This document shows positions 24,763 through 36,711 of a stretch of 64,000 nt of DNA, piece by piece. A model generated the notes under the pieces. The model did no database searches and was not told where the DNA came from. It saw only the letters and a program-made list of their open reading frames with translations. Every line of letters starts with the position of its first letter. Positions within the stretch are counted from its first letter, which is position 1. The stretch is from Plectosphaerella cucumerina (Eukaryota > Ascomycota > Sordariomycetes > Glomerellales > Plectosphaerellaceae). The stretch lies in contig JAGPXD010000001.1 in assembly GCA_020746995.1 (NCBI GenBank), forward strand, positions 1,736,001 through 1,800,000. The letters run 5' to 3'. A program made the position numbers and the translations under genes.

Positions 24763-26216
24763 GGATCTGTGGCTCTAAAAGAAACTATGCTTCAGAGATG
24801 AAAGTGATTGATGAGAGATGATGATTGATGTCCAGTCCAAGTGAGGGGGGATGCTACGGTGCTTAAGTATAACACAGCGGGTGAAGCGCGAAGCGCGACC
24901 ATGACATCTGCTTGGTCAGTACAAGGGGGCTGGCTTGTAATTGTGCTCCTCCTTGAGCTGCATTCCATCAGGTCTGTTAGGGGGCGACGGTACTCCCCCA
25001 CCAGAAATGCCACAGGGGTACATTCAGCGGGCTCTGTCCTGAGCCGCGCGCCAGCTTAACAAGACTCGGACGCAAAAGCCAGCGTCATAGCCGTTCGCGC
25101 CCAAGCCAAAAACGGGCATTATGCATCCTTACGTGATGGCGGGGCGGACTTCCCCCATCCGCTGAATAAGCCACAGCGTCGCGTTGGACCTGAGCAGTCT
25201 TAGCGTCTGGGCCTCCTCCACACAACTCCTGGGGCCTCTTGAGCACAAGCTGTTCAGTTGTTTCTGTTCAGTGGTATCGACTCAGAAGACAAAAGGTCAC
25301 ATGGACGGCCAATTCGAGAAGCAGAGAAGCTGTATGTACTACGGCGGCAGCAGCGTGCCGCGCGGGGTTGGGTTGTATGTACACAGGCGACCACTCCTCC
25401 TCCTTTCATCCCCGTACTGCAGCCATCCTCACGGGAGCTGAGGCCTCGTTGCCTGCCTCTCTCGTGCTGCTTCCATCGTCCTGACCACCTTGCGGGCCTA
25501 CACTCTTCAACACACGTCCCGACCCTCGATGGAGGGAACAAGACTCGCAGACAGAGACGCCAGGCCCGCCACCCTCCCTTCGCATTGGATGAATATTAAT
25601 AGAGAGAAGAAGAAATAAAAGAGGCAGAGAACAAAAGCCCAGGGCGTCGGGGACGTCGCCAGCAAGAAGAAGAGGCCGGTGTGGGCGACATCCCCTGTCT
25701 CCGCCGCGCCGCGCCAAAGGGGCGGACTGGAAGACGGACACCCCGGGATGTGGGCAGCTTTTTGGAAGCTCGACACGCGCCAGCGCATCCACCGCCTCAA
25801 GAAGTGAGAGGGGGGATACTTGCGCCTTGCGTGCCGGTACAGAGGACAAAAAAAGGGGGGCTCTCTCGACGGACCGCGTGATGCGTCCGGAGATGTGGGG
25901 AACGACGACTTCCGCTCTCGAGATGTGGAGAAAACTCCTCCTTCTCCTTCTAAACAAAAAAATAGGTCATCGGGATAGACCCATGCCGGCGACGAGACCC
26001 TTCCCCCATCTTGAGGACGTCTCTCGCGGGCAATATCCCTCCCGACGGGTATCGAAGTTGCGCAGAAATATCGAAAATCGCGGATGACGCGAGACATGAT
26101 GATGGTGTTTTGTTGTGATGGTTGTGGGTTGGGTTGGGTTGATGTGGTGTGGCAGAGGGAGGGGACATCTTCTCAGGCAGTCGTCAAAGCCGAGCGGCGG
26201 TATTCCGGTCGGTCCT
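24763..26216. other. intergenic region upstream of the Ecm4-like gene
   Basis: It contains the promoter of the minus-strand Ecm4-like gene (near 24763) and the 3' flank of MSB2 (near 26216). No coding frame or RNA gene could be supported. Confidence 0.6.
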
Positions 26217-28874
26217 TCAGTTCCAGCCGAGCGAGTTCTCCGCAGCCACCGGTGCCGAGATCTGCGCCGTGCGCACAGAGTTGCCGGCGCCGCTGCGGCC
26301 GCTGCCGTGGCTGTTGCGGCCGCCGGCCATGCCGCCGTAGCCGTATCCGGTAAAGTCACGGCTCAGGAGAGCTCCGCCCATCATGGCCGGGCTGCCATTG
26401 CCACCGTACCGCATCTCGGACGAGTTGGCAATGGAGCTGCTGCGGCGGTGCGCCTGCTTCTTCTGCTTGTACCGGCGGGCCACCAGGAACATGGCCGCAC
26501 CGTAGGCCGCAGCAACGCTGACGGCACCAATGCCAATGGCCGCAGCCGTGCCCTTCTGGATCGGCGTCGACTCGGACTCGCTGTTACCCAGGATGTTGGT
26601 GTTGCCGTTGTTGACGTCGGGCGAGCCGCCGTCGCCGCCGGGCGCGTTGGGCTCAATCTCGTTGCCCGGAATGATGTCAATGGCCGAGTTGATGTTGGAG
26701 GTCAGGTTGTACACGAGATCGTCCTGGTTGTTGTAGAGCAGAGAGTTGGGGTAGCGGATGTCCATGCGAAGCTTGTCCACCATTGACTCTGGGTACCAGA
26801 ACCTGGCGAGCGTGGTGATGTAGCCGAGCGACGCCCTGGTGTCAAAGGGCACCAGGCGCACCACCTTGACCTTCGAGATGTCGATCTGAGCCCCGTGGGC
26901 AAGCGCCTTGGGGAGGTAGGTGAAGATCTGCGCGGCGGCCATGGGCTCCTCCGTGACGAACTGGTAGTTCTCGGCGTACAGGAAGCCGACCTGGAGAAGC
27001 CTGGTACCTTCGGGCTGGCCCTGGTTCGGCGTGTCGGGGCCAATCGCCTGGGGCAGGTCCGAGGGCATCGCGACAGCCGTGCTGCCCGATGCGACCGGGA
27101 AAGTGGGCACTGCGGTCGGCGTGGACTGCTCAGCAATGATGGTCTCGGGCAGCCACGTGTCAGGGGGCGCGGTGCTGGTAAAGGCGTCCGCCGTCGTGAG
27201 GCTCGCCGAGGGGACCTGGGCAGTGGTGGTAGCCACGGCGGGTGGCGCCGTAGACGAAGACAGCTCCGAGACATCGCTGACGTCAGACGGGAGACCGCTG
27301 GACACGGGGAGGTCGGTGGGGGTCGCGGTCGGCTCGGACGCGAACGACGTCTCATTGCCGATGGCGCTACCCGTCTCGGAAGGCAGGACGCTGGGAAGGG
27401 TGGTGTCGCTGGCGCTGGCGCTGGCGGTGACAGGCGGGAGCTCGGTGGTCGAGTTGGACGGCACCTCAGACTGTTCGGGAGGGAACGAGCTGATCGAGGT
27501 CACGGTCGGGGGCACCGAGCTAGGCGACGAGCTGTCAACGGGCGGGGTCGAGGTCTCGCCGGGAACGACCTCACTCTCGGTCGAGTTGGGAGTGATGCTG
27601 GGCTCAAGAACAGTGGGCAGCGAGGTGATGTCGGGGAGCGAGGTGGCGTCAGTGCTATCGCTGGTCGTCGTGGCTTCGACAAGAGTGGTGGTGGGGTCCG
27701 CAAGTTGAGTCGTCGTTGTCTCGGTGTCGTTGGCAGGGACCGAAGGCACGATGTCGCTGATGATGGAAACAATGGGGTCGAGGAGACGGCTGGTGCTGGT
27801 GGTGGCGGCCTCGGTGGTGACAGCCTCGGAGGACCTAGCGGGGTCGGCGGTGGCAGCTTCGGACGTCGTGGCGGCAGCCTCGCTGGTGGTGGCAGCGTCA
27901 GCGGTGGTGACGGCCTCGGAGGTCGCGTTGGCGCTGCTGGTGGTGACAGCAGCAGCCTCAGAGGTCGTGGCAGCAGCCTCGCTGGTGGTGGCAGCCTCGG
28001 AGGTCGTGACGGCACTGCTGGTGGTGGCAGCGGCTTCGGGAGTGGTGGAGGACTCAGTGGTCGGGGCGGCGTCGGAGGTGGTGGGGACGCGAGTGGTCGT
28101 GGTCGTCGTGTCGTCGGCAGCGACGGTAGTGTTAACCGACTCGGCAGTCGAGGTTTCGAGCTGGACAGTCGAGCTGCGGATCGAGGAAGAGGAGGTCGTC
28201 GGGGTGGACGAGGACGAAGACACGACGCCGGTAGGTCCGATGATGATGACCGGCGAGTTGGAAGTCGTCGTCTCCTCGGGCTCGGAAGCGGCTGAGCTCG
28301 TGGTGGCCGCAGCCGTCGACGGCGAGGGCGTCGTGGTGGGCTCGTCCTCCGTGTCGGTGGGCTGGAGGATGTTGGTAGGCAGACCGCCAGTGGACGAGTT
28401 GCGCTCGGTGACGGTGGTCTCGTCCGAAGAAGACTCCTGTGTCGTCTCGTCGGCAGTCTCGGCGTCGGTCGTGCTGCTGGTGCTAGAGAGCACCGGGGCG
28501 AAGAACGAGGTGGTGACGGGCGAGGTGGGCTCCGGCGAGAACACTCGAGAGGTGGTGGAGACGATGATGGTGGTCACATCGCCGCTGGAGCTCTGGTCGT
28601 CGGACGAGGTCGGCAGCGAGGACTCGCGGTCAGTTGACAGCAGGTCGCTCACGGTAGCCCTGAAGCTGGTGACGAAGTTCCTCGACTCGGATCGGGTCTC
28701 GAAGGGTGTGCTCTCGGCAGGTGGGAACGCATCGGGGCTCGTGGTCGCGTTCGAGTTCGTGAACTGGCGTTTGACGTGTCGAGGGAAGTAGATCCTGGGC
28801 CTCGGGGCCTCGGCAACGGCCGTGGAGGCCTGGAACGCCACGGCGGCGCCCAGTACCAAAGACTTGACGTGCAT
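26217..28874 (-). CDS. MSB2: Msb2-type signalling mucin, single-pass membrane sensor
   Basis: An uninterrupted 885-codon frame. Residues 1-21 form a signal peptide (hydrophobic core, cleavage after AVA). A dibasic KR at about 34-35 could be a Kex2 site. Residues about 40-620 are a Ser/Thr/Pro-rich mucin stretch with degenerate repeats of the TTSEAAA type (about 285-350). A conserved extracellular domain follows at about 620-760 (LLQVGFLYAENYQFV, IFTYLP), matching the Hkr1/Msb2 homology region. There is one transmembrane helix (about 772-795) and a cytoplasmic tail of about 90 residues with a basic start (RRYKQKKQAHRR) and a conserved-looking end ENSLGWN. Known Msb2 proteins act above Cdc42 and the filamentation/pathogenicity MAPK pathway and sense surface or wall stress. 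The protein contains no cysteine at all. Its distance from the chitin synthases suggests a shared wall theme but not an operon. Confidence 0.86.
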   Translation of the reverse strand: MHVKSLVLGAAVAFQASTAVAEAPRPRIYFPRHVKRQFTNSNATTSPDAFPPAESTPFETRSESRNFVTSFRATVSDLLSTDRESSLPTSSDDQSSSGDVTTIIVSTTSRVFSPEPTSPVTTSFFAPVLSSTSSTTDAETADETTQESSSDETTVTERNSSTGGLPTNILQPTDTEDEPTTTPSPSTAAATTSSAASEPEETTTSNSPVIIIGPTGVVSSSSSTPTTSSSSIRSSTVQLETSTAESVNTTVAADDTTTTTTRVPTTSDAAPTTESSTTPEAAATTSSAVTTSEAATTSEAAATTSEAAAVTTSSANATSEAVTTADAATTSEAAATTSEAATADPARSSEAVTTEAATTSTSRLLDPIVSIISDIVPSVPANDTETTTTQLADPTTTLVEATTTSDSTDATSLPDITSLPTVLEPSITPNSTESEVVPGETSTPPVDSSSPSSVPPTVTSISSFPPEQSEVPSNSTTELPPVTASASASDTTLPSVLPSETGSAIGNETSFASEPTATPTDLPVSSGLPSDVSDVSELSSSTAPPAVATTTAQVPSASLTTADAFTSTAPPDTWLPETIIAEQSTPTAVPTFPVASGSTAVAMPSDLPQAIGPDTPNQGQPEGTRLLQVGFLYAENYQFVTEEPMAAAQIFTYLPKALAHGAQIDISKVKVVRLVPFDTRASLGYITTLARFWYPESMVDKLRMDIRYPNSLLYNNQDDLVYNLTSNINSAIDIIPGNEIEPNAPGGDGGSPDVNNGNTNILGNSESESTPIQKGTAAAIGIGAVSVAAAYGAAMFLVARRYKQKKQAHRRSSSIANSSEMRYGGNGSPAMMGGALLSRDFTGYGYGGMAGGRNSHGSGRSGAGNSVRTAQISAPVAAENSLGWN

Positions 28875-31800
28875 GATGTCGTCTGCGTGAATTCAATCTC
28901 TCGTGAAAAGAAGTGATGCGTGTTGGAAGTGAGTAGTGATCGTGTGTCGATTGCAATAAGCAATGATGTAGTCTTTCGAGTTGGTTTCTCGCGTCAGTAT
29001 GTTGCCCCTTTCGAGGCCTCGCCAGGAGGTTGACACTCACGTTGGTCAGAAGTTATACAGCGAATGTACTTGACATGAAGTCAACGAATGTGTGATCTGG
29101 ATCGCCGGTAAAATGTCAGCCAGGCCGTCGCCCTCGTCCCACGAACCGAAAAAAAAGCGATCGACTCGGCCGGCGAATCTTGCAGAAGTTTGACAGAAAG
29201 AGAGGAGATGGTCAGAGGGGCCGAGAAGGATGTCGAGAGACGAAGAAGACGAAGTAGAGGATCGCAAAGGCCTTCTCGAGGAAGAAGCCAGCAGCAGACG
29301 CCAGAACGCTCGTCTTCCCCGCTCGCAGCATTCCTGAACGTGGCCCTCCCTACGAATGTGGAACAACACGGGCATGCCCAGACTGCGCCCCCATCTCCTC
29401 TACCGCAACTTCTGAAGACCCGCGGGTGCCAGCCGTGCCGATCGCTGCCGTGCTGAGGGCCTACTCACAAGCAAAATGCTTAGATGATTTGTGTATGTCC
29501 GGTAGATTCGGAAAATGAGTGACTCGACGAACGGCTCGTCAGTGTGTACGGAAGTGCATGTATCGTCGTGGGGCGTTGACTGGTTTCAGGGGCGGCGCCG
29601 CGGGAAGTTGTCTAAGCAGGCATTTGTCCGTCAGACCTTCGGCAGGCCGTCACGTCGTTCTCGGGGGCCGTTTGGGTTGTCTCGGGGGTGGCGTGTGCGA
29701 AGAGGGAGGCGGAGACCTCGTCGAGACGACCGATCGAACTGGAAGAGGGCGCTTGACGGGAGAAGCGCACGCTCGAGGAGATCGAAGGGGGTCGAGTTTC
29801 GCCTTCGGAATGCTTGACTGGCGGCGGGCGAGACGGGGTTGTCTGTCGATGGGTGACGAAACGAACGTAGGGTAGGAGAAGGGAGAAAAGAGAGACAGGC
29901 TGAGAGGGAGGGAAAGGGGGACGGGCAACGAAGGAATGAGATTGATTGATGGGAAACACGACAGGGGGGGTGAGAGGACCGGGAAGCCCCTGGGGGGGGA
30001 GGAGGAGAGAAGCTGCAGAGTCGGGGGTGGCCCAGAGCGCAGCGCCAGCAACACCCAGGAGTCGGGATGGCGAGTTCAGTCAGGCGGGCAGAGAGGGAGA
30101 GAGAGGACGGACGGCAGCGGGTGCGGTACGGTGCAGTGGGCACCCTCGGGCCTCAGGGCTCTCGCGACTCCAGTCTCCAGCGCAGACCCCAGTCCCAAGT
30201 TGTGGTGGCCTTCGTGGTGTGCTGCAAGGAGGAAGGGACTGCCCAGGCGAGGATGCCATGCTTGGATGCCACCGTGGTACGTGCACAACGCGGCAAGAAC
30301 TATCGAAAATGACCAGGGGGGCGGCGTTGCGGTAGACAGTACGAGGCTCTGTGCGGTGGCAGCCACCAATCTCAAAAGTATCGTCGACCGTCCACCGCTG
30401 GTGGGCCATCCTACCGGGCTTGCAGGCCCCAGGTGTGGCATTTCATTTACCGCAAAGGTAGCGCGGACTCGAGCCACGCCACCACAAGGACACACACACA
30501 ACAGTCGCTCCTTCCTCCGGCCTTTCCTCCCCCCTTCAGGGCCAGGCGAGCCAGCGGCCGGGCCAGGTACCTCGCTGCTTCAGGGGAATGTACCGTGACC
30601 CACAAGATGGCGCAGCCCGACGCGCCCCCTTCCGAACCCTTGCTCCACGTGTACCTTGTCGCGATTGTCGGAGGTACCATCCCAACTCTCTGTTCTCCTC
30701 CGAGCGGGCATTGAAAGCCTGACGTGATGGGCGGCGGGGGAGGAGGAAGACACACTGGACGAAAGGCCCTGCTCGTCAGACAGGTCGCAATCACCACTAG
30801 ACAGATTCCCCAGTCAGTCATCACTTAAACAACAAGTGCCGGCACGAGAACCCTCAAATCGCGACCATGGTCGTAGCCCGCGGGCCGTACCTGAGAAAGC
30901 GTGAGATGCCCCTGGATTAGATGGTGCCGGACAATTTCACCAACGGCCAAGTTCAGCACTAATCGCCTGTGCCGCCCTCCTGGTGCCGCCGGCTTTGCGG
31001 TGGGCGCAAAGGTCACACTCCACAACCCCTACCTACCCAGCTACCGCCAGGCGAGCGGCGAGCGCAAGGGCGGCCATCCTTTGTCGTGGTAGTGGTGCTG
31101 GACGACGGCCGGCTGGCTCGTGGAACCTTGGACGGACTTCCAGCTGCCAATTCAAGCACGGGGCGCCCACACCCCCCTGTCCCCGTTACCACACAACTGG
31201 TGGCGGAGGCTGGATGGGAGGGGGGAGTGGGCTCTCTCTTGTCCTATGTCCTGTCCTTCTCCCTTCCCTTCCCGCCGCTTCAGCGTGTTCTCCTCTGCCA
31301 CACCACCGACTCGGGTAGGGTACCTGGGGTTGTCCATGCTGATACTTGTTGCAGATGTGTGAGACGGCGGACTGAGACAGGTACCTGCGGCCACGGCTCA
31401 ATGTCGACAACGTGTCTCGATCTAGCAGCGAGGGAAACGTGGACGGGAGACCGAGACCCTCGAAAAAAGAAGGTGAACAAACAACACACGCGTTGCCCGG
31501 CGCATGCCGTGCCCTCATCCAGCCCGAGACCGACCCCTCCCCGTCCCCTTCCCCCATCCTCCGGCCCTGCTTTGCTCGTCTGCTTGCTTGCAGGGCGCAT
31601 GAGAACAGTGGGCTTGCTCCCTGCGGGCGGGGGATGAAAGCCCGTACCGGTCCGTCCGAGTCAATGTTTGCTGACGGGCGCCTGCGCCGCTGCAGCACAC
31701 GAAAGCACCTCCAAGCCGAGGGCGCGAGAGGCGCGCAGGAATCCTGTGGGCGATCACTTCCTTCGCGGTACACGGCTCGATCCGTGACTTCAAAGGAGGA

Positions 31801-32773
31801 AAAAAGATGTGCCAAGGTGGTGTTGGCCGACCATCGTGGCCATCTGTCGATCGGGCGGCCTTTGTCCAAACATTGTAGAGGCCCAGCAAATGGCCGGCCT
31901 CCGGGGCCCCGACGATGGAGGCCATCCCTCCGAGGTGCGGGAGAAACAAAGAAAGGACTTGCATTCGAAGCTTGGTCTCCGGTGTTTGGCTGTCATCGAG
32001 GGCGCTTCTGAGTGTGGGTGCTCTCTCACCACTGAATAAGAGCCCTTGCAGCGGAGGAGGTACTTGTCGGTACGCGGGCAGGGTACTTGAGTCGAGGAAG
32101 CCTCTGCGGCCGGCTCCGCATTGAAACGCCAAAAGCAACATGGCCCGCCAGCTTCCTGTACCTGCTTGTATCGTCTGCCATCGGAAATGGCAACAAGATA
32201 CGAAGGCAGCGTGACATGATCGTGGCAGCTGGCGTTCACGAGAGCTGTCTCTCTGCTCCGTCCAGTTAGCAACAACAAAACGGCCTCCGTCGACCACGCG
32301 GCCCGACGATGGTGCTGCTGCCGCCGCCGCCGCATGCTGCCCTGGACCGACCTCGAAGCGGGCACGCTACCGTGGTGGTCTCGGAGAAAGATCAGCGTTC
32401 CCGGTCCCGCGGCCATCGCCCGCCACGTTCAGGGCCGAAGGAAGGGGTCCCGTCCCTCAGCAGTCCCTGCAAGCCCGCGCGAGATGTTCAAGTTGGCCCC
32501 TGTCGGTCGCCGCCGTTCCCACGCAACGGCGCCAGGAGGCCAGGAAGGGGTTGAGGACCACGCACGGGCGAATGAAGACGCGCCGTCGGCGGATGGTCTG
32601 TCTCGTAACCACCCCCGTCCGCCCTCCTGGCTTCAATGTTTAAATGAGGGTCACTGCGGGCGGCCGGTGCTGAATGACACCACCTGTGCGAGGCACAAAA
32701 TGGATCGCCATATCCACTGCGGGTGCACAAACTGCACTTGCTGCCCTGCTTTCCACGGAGTACCGGAGCCTGC
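28875..32773. other. long intergenic region upstream of MSB2
   Basis: Non-coding DNA with the MSB2 promoter at its left end. The minus strand is pyrimidine-rich from about 29100 to 30100, and the first upstream ATG on that strand lies at about 29076. A donor-like site on the minus strand near 29037 may mark a leader intron. The rest consists of short frames without motifs and GC-rich low-complexity DNA. Confidence 0.5.
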
Positions 32774-32853
32774 CAAGCGGGTGACAAAAAAAGTGATACA
32801 CTTTTACTGGGGGAGCTCACTCTTAGCGTATCACTTTTTTTGTCACCCGCTTG
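32774..32853. repeat. perfect 26-bp inverted repeat with 28-nt spacer
   Basis: The left arm is 32774-32799 and the right arm 32828-32853. They are exact reverse complements, centred on GGGTGACAAAAAAAGTGATA and its complement. Transcribed RNA could fold into a 26-bp hairpin. The arms hold runs of seven A and seven T. No transposase frame surrounds it, so it may be a small foldback element, a remnant, or a hairpin in a non-coding transcript. Confidence 0.9.
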
Positions 32854-35577
32854 CCTGCCAGCCTGCCCCGTTCTCGGGGGTGGCCACGGCAGTGGAGATG
32901 GACAGAAAGGCCGCAAGCCCGGCGATTCATGAGTGAGGGGGAAAAGGAAGATCATCGCCAAGCCTGGAGTTCTAGGCCTCGGAAGACCTTGATCGTCCAT
33001 ATCCACCGGTTGCGCAACAGGTCCACGTGTCGGGAAAGGCGTGAGGTCGTCCGTACCAGGAGAAGAAGAGAGTTGCGCTGATCGTACAGAGGGAGGATGA
33101 GATGGCGGACAGTGCCCGTGGGTGTCTTCCACGTCCGCTTGGCAGCCAGGCGACCCCAGGAGGACTCTGGAGGACTCTGGAGGAGACAGAGTCATCCTGC
33201 GAGCGATACTTGCGGGTCTCGCGAAACGACACATGATTTGACGCGTCGCCAGCCGTCAATGCGGTCTCGTGTCGGTGTTGGTGTCTGTTACTAAGTCGGT
33301 CGACCGGCTGACAGTCTGGCAAAGAACACGAGGAGGTTTCGAGACTCTTCGGCCTCGTAAAAGGTCCCGCAGTCTTTCCGCCGGAAGACCTCTCGCCTGT
33401 GCTGCTGAACGAAGCCCGCCAGCTAGCATTGTGTGCGCGGTGTGCCGAACATCCTCCTGAGACCTCCTGTCCCCGAGCTTCTCCCGTGTTCACCAGCCGT
33501 AGGCGGTGACCACCCAGTTGTGTCAGGTCAAGGCCGGCCAGAAGGAGGGGGCGACGAGCAGGCATGATGCATTCCTTCGATCCCAAGTTTGTCGCTTTGC
33601 CCAACGTCGGCCGAGGTCCCCTGCCCTGCCCTGCCCTTCCTTCCCAGCCACGAGCTGGCCGCAGCAGCATCGTCATCAGCATTCCGTCGCCTAATGGCAA
33701 GACACCATGTGTGACGCGGAGCATCTAGACGAGGCATGGCCTGCCGTTATTGCCTGCCAGGCAACTCTGCCTCCCGCGCCTCAACGCCGTTGCCGGCCCG
33801 CCCGCGCCCGCCGGGGAGGGCACTGTCTCACGGTAACGAGAGACAACAAGGCTGGCACCGACCGGACCGTCATCACATCTCTGCCAGTGTGTTGGTCCCG
33901 TTATGAGATTGCAGGCACTTTCCCTTCCTTTCCCTGACAACGTCGACAATTAAAATGCTGGTTCCTTGGCTCCGGCGAAGGCCGATCCTTGCTGGCATGG
34001 CCGTGACGCAACGGCGTCTTTTGACAGCACGCGTGTCGCCTGTTTGATCAAAGTGAAACACCGGCCACCTGGGTCCAGCACGAAGAAGCAACAACGGCCG
34101 CCGTTCAAGCTGGTTACCAGAAAGACCCCAATCTATTCCCAATTTCGGCCAGGGAAGCTGGTGTAATGACAGGTTTGCTTGGCGGCCGTCATGCTGTTGT
34201 TCCAGGGACGTGGCCGGTCCGGTGGCACGCCTCACCTCGTCTCACTCTGAGGACGTTTTGGCGGTCCGGCGGCGATGGTCAGCAGCTGGACGCCGTTGAT
34301 GACGACCGGGAAGAACGACGACTCTCCTTGAGAGAGTGCTGAGCATTTCTTGTGTCGTTCAAGCAAAGCTTGTCAACAGGTTAGAAGTGTGCAGTTAGCA
34401 GTCATGGAACTGCCTTCGTTGTGTGCTTGATGTTTCTGTTTCAAAGTAACTGAACAATTATTGACCTCTTGCACCCTTTCGCGGTGCCCAGGCGCTTGCT
34501 TCCTATCACATCTTCTTGGAGGCTGAAATTTCCAAGTGAGCTGGTGTCGTGTAGCTGCTGCGTCAGCTAGAATCAAATAAAACTTGAAGGACTGCTGCGA
34601 CGTAGAATCCGATATTTAGGTAGCTGTCTGGTGTGCTACACCACACCTCAATGCTTGCTGCCGGCCAATTTCGGTAAAGCATGTCCTTAGCTATATCAAC
34701 ACTAAAAGTTCTCCCCGGACGTCTGACTCTTTTTGTTGGAAGGCATCGACAACCAGCAGCCCAGCAGAATATCCCGGTTCAACTCCCGCTTCATGACATA
34801 CGCTTCATGACGGATGGCCGGCCTACCTTACCTCACTTCACGTGCTCGCTTGATCCGTCAGCCCAATCTTGAAATCTAGGTATGCTGTGATGGTTCTGCG
34901 GTGGCCGCTGGACACCTGCCGCAGTCAAGGCTGACAGAAGTGACCATTTCCGGGCACCAAGAATAGAGTCGGAGCCTCTCTCATCACGCGTCGGGAGGTG
35001 CGGCAAGCTCCCGCGAATCAAGGCGTCTGAAAGCCAGTCGGGGCCATGCCATTGGCGGTGATGAGCCGGAACGAAGCGGTCGCGACATCGCCCTAGCGGG
35101 GTCCTTCGGCGCAAGACGTGAGATGGGAGCTGAAGCAGAGCTGCCTTTCAAGCTGTCTGATGTTGTTGTAAGGGGAGCTCTAGGTCGACTGCTATCATGG
35201 TCTGAGAAACCACGGGAGGCGGTGCAGGTCGGCGGTAGGCTAAACAGAGTAGCGGCGTGTCTCGAACCAGCGAGTTTTAGCGGCAAAACAGCCAAAAGAG
35301 ACCTGATTGTACATTCCAAGGCTGACAAGGAGGGGCAAAGAGGGGCAGACGCGGGGCGGTGGCTGCTAACAGGATACCGTGGCGTCATTGGCTCTGGTCA
35401 TTGGGTGACGTTGGAGCTTCTCCTGCCTCAGGACGCCCGCGCTTTCCGCACCTGGACGCTTTGAGCAGACTTGTCCCCCCCAAAGATCTCCCCAGATCGA
35501 TCCAACAACCAGTCATTGTGCTTCCTATTGGTACCTTCCCCATTATATATCTGCCGCCCTCTTCCGTCATCTTCCAA
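32854..35577. other. intergenic region upstream of the FKBP gene
   Basis: No supported coding sequence. The right end, from about 35470, is the proximal promoter and leader of the FKBP gene; it includes a short TA-rich element (ATTATATAT) near 35542 and CT-rich DNA just before the start codon. Confidence 0.5.
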
Positions 35578-36411
35578 ATGCTGCGGAACATCTCTACCAA
35601 GCTCCCCCGAGCCTTTTACCCCACCCGCAACCTGGTACGTACAAACACAAAAACCACAGGAAGTTCCTCCGGCAACACCAAGAGCCTAACAACAAACCTC
35701 CCTCTCCAGACACTTTCCCGCAACTTCCATTCCACATCTATCAACATGGGTGTCACTGTCAACTCTTCCGTCGAGGGTACCGGCGCTCAGCCCCAGGCTG
35801 GCCAGACCGTCACCATCGAGTACACCGGCTACCTGAAGGACACCAGCAAGCCCGACAACAAGGGCTCCCAGTACGTTCCCAATGCAGGCAGCAATGCTCC
35901 TGCTACATGATCCCATATTTTTCAACGAGTCATATTGCTGATGCTTCCTTTCCACCAGGTTCGACTCTTCCGTCGGCCGCGGCGACTTCGTCACCCAGAT
36001 TGGTGTCGGTCGCGTCATCAAGGGTGAGCAACTCCGACTGTTGCAAGGAACAGAATACAGTACTGATGCGACTTGACAGGCTGGGATGAGGGTGTCACCC
36101 AGATGAAGGTTGGCGGCAAGGCCACCCTCGTCATCACTGCGTAAGTTGGAGCCATCCTCGAGGCCTTTGGACATGAAGCTAACGTTGACACAGCGACTAC
36201 GGCTACGGCGCTCGGTAAGCTCAATGGATCACAGACTTGCTGCGATGAGCAAACAATATCTGGTTGGATTACTAACAAGCAATGCAGTGGCTTCCCCGGT
36301 GCCATCCCCCCCAACTCGGACCTCATCTTGTAAGCTTTCCGTTGCGGGATTCGGGCAATTGCAAACGGCTAACACTTCTCTAGCGATGTCCACCTGAAGA
36401 ACGTCCAGTAA
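35578..36411 (+). CDS. FPR1: FKBP12-type peptidyl-prolyl isomerase with mitochondrial and cytosolic starts
   Basis: Seven exons (35578-35634, 35710-35870, 35959-36023, 36080-36140, 36194-36214, 36288-36329, 36384-36411) encode 144 aa. It catalyses proline cis-trans isomerisation and is the FK506/rapamycin receptor family. The mature domain starts at the internal Met at 35746 (MGVTVNSSVEGTG) and is 113 aa, the usual FKBP12 size. Drug- and substrate-pocket residues are present: Tyr in IEYTGYL, Asp in FDSSVG, Phe in FVTQIG, Trp in KGWDEGV, Tyr in DYGYGARG, and the end DVHLKNVQ. The 31 residues before the internal Met (MLRNISTKLPRAFYPTRNL, then TLSRNFHSTSIN) are basic, hydroxylated and free of acidic residues, as in a mitochondrial presequence. 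In Neurospora crassa one FKBP gene is known to give mitochondrial and cytosolic forms; this gene has the same plan. Confidence 0.95.
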
Positions 36412-36711
36412 GCGTCAGGCCTGTGACGGCTGGGTGCGCAAGGACGAACCGGAGCAGAAGAGGGCGGTTATTTGGTGACGACTAAAAAGTAGTCTGGCCC
36501 TGCCAGGCAGTATCAATACAAGCTCCTCGGAAGCAATTCCGTGATTGTCCAAGCACTCGCCAGTATCCAACGCGTTCCGTTTTATGCATGATGCTATGAG
36601 CCCGCCATGTCACCAGATCTGTGACCCATACCTTGCGATCTGGGCCCTGTCCAACGTCACGTCCACCAAAAAGACAAAACATGCACCCGATGACTCGGGA
36701 CAACCTTACGA
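36412..36711. other. short intergenic region between FKBP and tRNA-Arg
   Basis: Contains the FKBP 3' flank and the 3' flank of the minus-strand tRNA gene. No other feature was seen. Confidence 0.6.

Noticed and set aside
26895..28295. 466-codon Gly/Arg-rich open frame on the plus strand
   Set aside because: Complement of the Ser/Thr-rich Msb2 repeats. The low-complexity Gly/Arg pattern results from the complement of Thr/Ser/Ala codons.
29500..30600. Several Arg/Gly-rich frames upstream of MSB2
   Set aside because: They overlap in several frames on both strands, as expected from a purine-rich strand, and none shows family features or splice continuity.
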